From DAOUTW01 sp964523575 (GTDB taxonomy: Bacteria > Zixibacteria > MSB-5A5 > GN15 > JAAZOE01), in NCBI GenBank assembly GCA_964523575.1, contig CAZGAV010000002.1:1-64000 (forward strand): a DNA stretch of 64,000 nucleotides, read 5' to 3'. Positions 62,860 to 64,000 of this stretch are shown here, in pieces. The notes beneath the pieces were generated by a model. It was not told the origin of the DNA, did no database searches, and saw only the letters and a list, made by a program, of their open reading frames with translations. The translations under genes and the position numbers were made by a program. Position 1 is the stretch's first letter. The number at the start of each line of letters is the position of its first letter.

Positions 62860-63285
62860 ATGGCTTCGGTAAACAAAGTTATTCTAATCGGCAATCTTGG
62901 CGCCGACCCGGAACTGCGATATACGCCGTCGGGTGCGGCTGTGGCTAATTTCAACATGGCCACCACCGAAAAATGGAAAGACAAGGAAGGCCAGTTGCAG
63001 GAGAAAACCGAATGGCACCGGATAATTCTCTGGGCCCGTCAGGCGGAAATCGCCAAGGAATATCTCCGCAAGGGCAGTTCCGTATACATCGAGGGACGTC
63101 TTCAAAACCGCAATTATGAAGACAAGGACGGCATCAAACGTTATGTGACCGAAATTATCGGCCAGAGAATGCAGCTGCTCGGCGGACGAGGCGGCGGAGC
63201 CCCATCGGAGAGTTCCGGCGGGCCATCCGAACCACCGCCGCCGCCCGGCAATCTTGAAAACGAAGACGACGATTTGCCGTTCTAA
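62860..63285 (+). CDS. ssb: Single-stranded DNA-binding protein
   Basis: 141-aa OB-fold protein that coats single-stranded DNA in replication and repair. MASVNKVILIGNLGADPELR at the start, TEWHRIILWARQAEIAKEYL, GSSVYIEGRLQNRNYEDKDG and the acidic, Pro-rich tail ending DDDLPF, which docks partner proteins. Strong promoter and Shine-Dalgarno site. Divergent from nadE. Confidence 0.97.
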   Translation: MASVNKVILIGNLGADPELRYTPSGAAVANFNMATTEKWKDKEGQLQEKTEWHRIILWARQAEIAKEYLRKGSSVYIEGRLQNRNYEDKDGIKRYVTEIIGQRMQLLGGRGGGAPSESSGGPSEPPPPPGNLENEDDDLPF

Positions 63286-63297
63286 ACCGACCCTGCT

Positions 63298-64000
63298 ATG
63301 CCAGTTTCATCAAAAACCGCCGGCTGGGTATTGTTTGTCCTGCTGGCGGTTTATTATTTCATTAACCGCTATCCGGGCCTGGCCTTCATCGATTCCGGCG
63401 AGCTGGCCCTGAGTTCATACACTCTCGGAGTTCCGCATCCCACCGGCTATCCGCTCTATCTTATTCTATCCGCCCCGGCTTCATGGTTGTTCAGCCGCCC
63501 GATAACCGGAGTTACCATTCTCGCCGGTCTTATCAACGCTATGGCCGGGATGGCCTTCTTTCATTTAATGGTCGCCGTCAAGAGACGTTTTTCTCCCGAT
63601 AGCGATCATTCTCATATCATAGCGGCGCTGGCGACCCTGATTTTATTTCTGGCCCCGGTGGTCGCGGCGCAGGGCGTCGGCGACGAAGTTTACGGGCTGT
63701 CATTACTGGTCAACCTGCTGGCCCTGACAGCCGCCGTGCGAGCCGGTTTTACAAATCGGCAAAGTCGGCATACCAATTGGCTAATCCTTGCCTGGTATCT
63801 GGCCGGATTGACTTTATGCGATCATATGAGCGGCGTACAACTACTCCCCGGATTGGTTTTTATCACCTTTCTGGTCATGAGGCGCCGGTTTTCCATAAGG
63901 ATTATGCTTATCTGCGCTCTGGCGTTTATTCTGCCCCTGACACTCTACGCCGTTTTGCCCCTGAGAGCCGCGGCCAATCCGCCCCCGGTGGCCGACTGGG
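63298..64000 (+). CDS. DUF2723 multi-pass membrane protein (3' end outside window)
   Basis: Open from ATG 63298 to the end of the window (234 codons), so partial. First helix WVLFVLLAVYYFINRY, then the family mark DSGELALSSYTLGVPHPTGYPLY, followed by several more hydrophobic segments (ITGVTILAGLINAMAGMAF; IIAALATLILFLAPVVAA). DUF2723 proteins belong to the GT-C-like glycosyltransferase superfamily (related to TMEM260 O-mannosyltransferase), with an acidic first loop as in other lipid-linked-sugar enzymes. Common in the FCB group. Starts 12 nt after ssb; possibly same transcript. Substrate unknown. Confidence 0.85.
   Translation, partial: MPVSSKTAGWVLFVLLAVYYFINRYPGLAFIDSGELALSSYTLGVPHPTGYPLYLILSAPASWLFSRPITGVTILAGLINAMAGMAFFHLMVAVKRRFSPDSDHSHIIAALATLILFLAPVVAAQGVGDEVYGLSLLVNLLALTAAVRAGFTNRQSRHTNWLILAWYLAGLTLCDHMSGVQLLPGLVFITFLVMRRRFSIRIMLICALAFILPLTLYAVLPLRAAANPPPVADW

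Overview
The window reads as a 64-kb piece of a metagenome-assembled chromosome from an uncultured Gram-negative bacterium of the wider FCB (Bacteroidetes-Chlorobi-Fibrobacteres) sphere, plausibly Zixibacteria or a neighbouring candidate phylum. The reasons are a TonB-dependent receptor, three PorV/PorQ-like outer-membrane proteins, secreted proteases ending in NYPNPFNP-type FlgD-like sorting domains, and Lgt. A 100-N scaffold gap inside ligA points to a draft assembly. The taxonomic call is inference. TGA is used as a normal stop codon (for example purB, purS, the Ppx/GppA gene and the E2 gene).

Layout. 1-841: non-coding, with a decaying ~90-bp tandem repeat. 842-3459: DEAD-box helicase, DUF4440 protein, lipoate-ligase-like protein. 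3460-10365: structured leader, TonB receptor with a Ca-binding-like repeat insert, PorV-like protein, large lipoprotein, terminator. 10445-12589 (minus): GT39-type glycosyltransferase with TPRs. 12875-18617: secreted S8 and M6 proteases with C-terminal sorting domains. 18716-26286: Fur-family regulator; a promoter/attenuator-like leader; ecfT-truA-fsa-purB-psd-pssA-purS-purQ-DUF4321-tatA-unknown, many with overlapping starts. 26309-30243 (minus): FHA protein, phosphoesterase and CHASE2-Ser/Thr kinase operon. 30353-33626: dusB, orphan etfA, Ppx/GppA. 33788-39432: secreted propeller protein, two PorV/PorQ-like proteins, NAD-type isocitrate/isopropylmalate dehydrogenase. 39550-40296: AT-rich lipoprotein gene unlike its surroundings. 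40301-46579 (minus): ligA (gapped), DnaE2-like polymerase, Y-family polymerase with palindromes over its start, STAS protein. 46798-52411: ADP-forming acyl-CoA synthetase, gltX, glnS, small coiled-coil protein. 52448-54092: oxidative-stress cluster. 54226-58313: nadA, lipoyl E2, lipB, FabL-like enoyl-ACP reductase. 58369-58540: REP-like palindromic repeats. 58578-62722 (minus): nadE, rsmI, PAP2, lgt, EamA transporter. 62860-64000: ssb and a partial DUF2723 membrane protein.

The most striking region is 52448-54092. A ferritin-like (rubrerythrin-type) protein is followed by a free-standing 34-residue rubredoxin-like protein and then by two tandem peroxiredoxins. In each peroxiredoxin the peroxidatic cysteine codon is TGA, and a stem-loop with a G in its apical loop follows at SECIS-like distance. 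I read both as selenoproteins. An 18-bp perfect palindrome sits just upstream of the first. Other items worth attention are the dinB-dnaE2 cassette with two candidate operators, a group of genes whose -10 box lies 6-7 nt before the start codon (predicted leaderless mRNAs), and the attenuator-like leader before ecfT.
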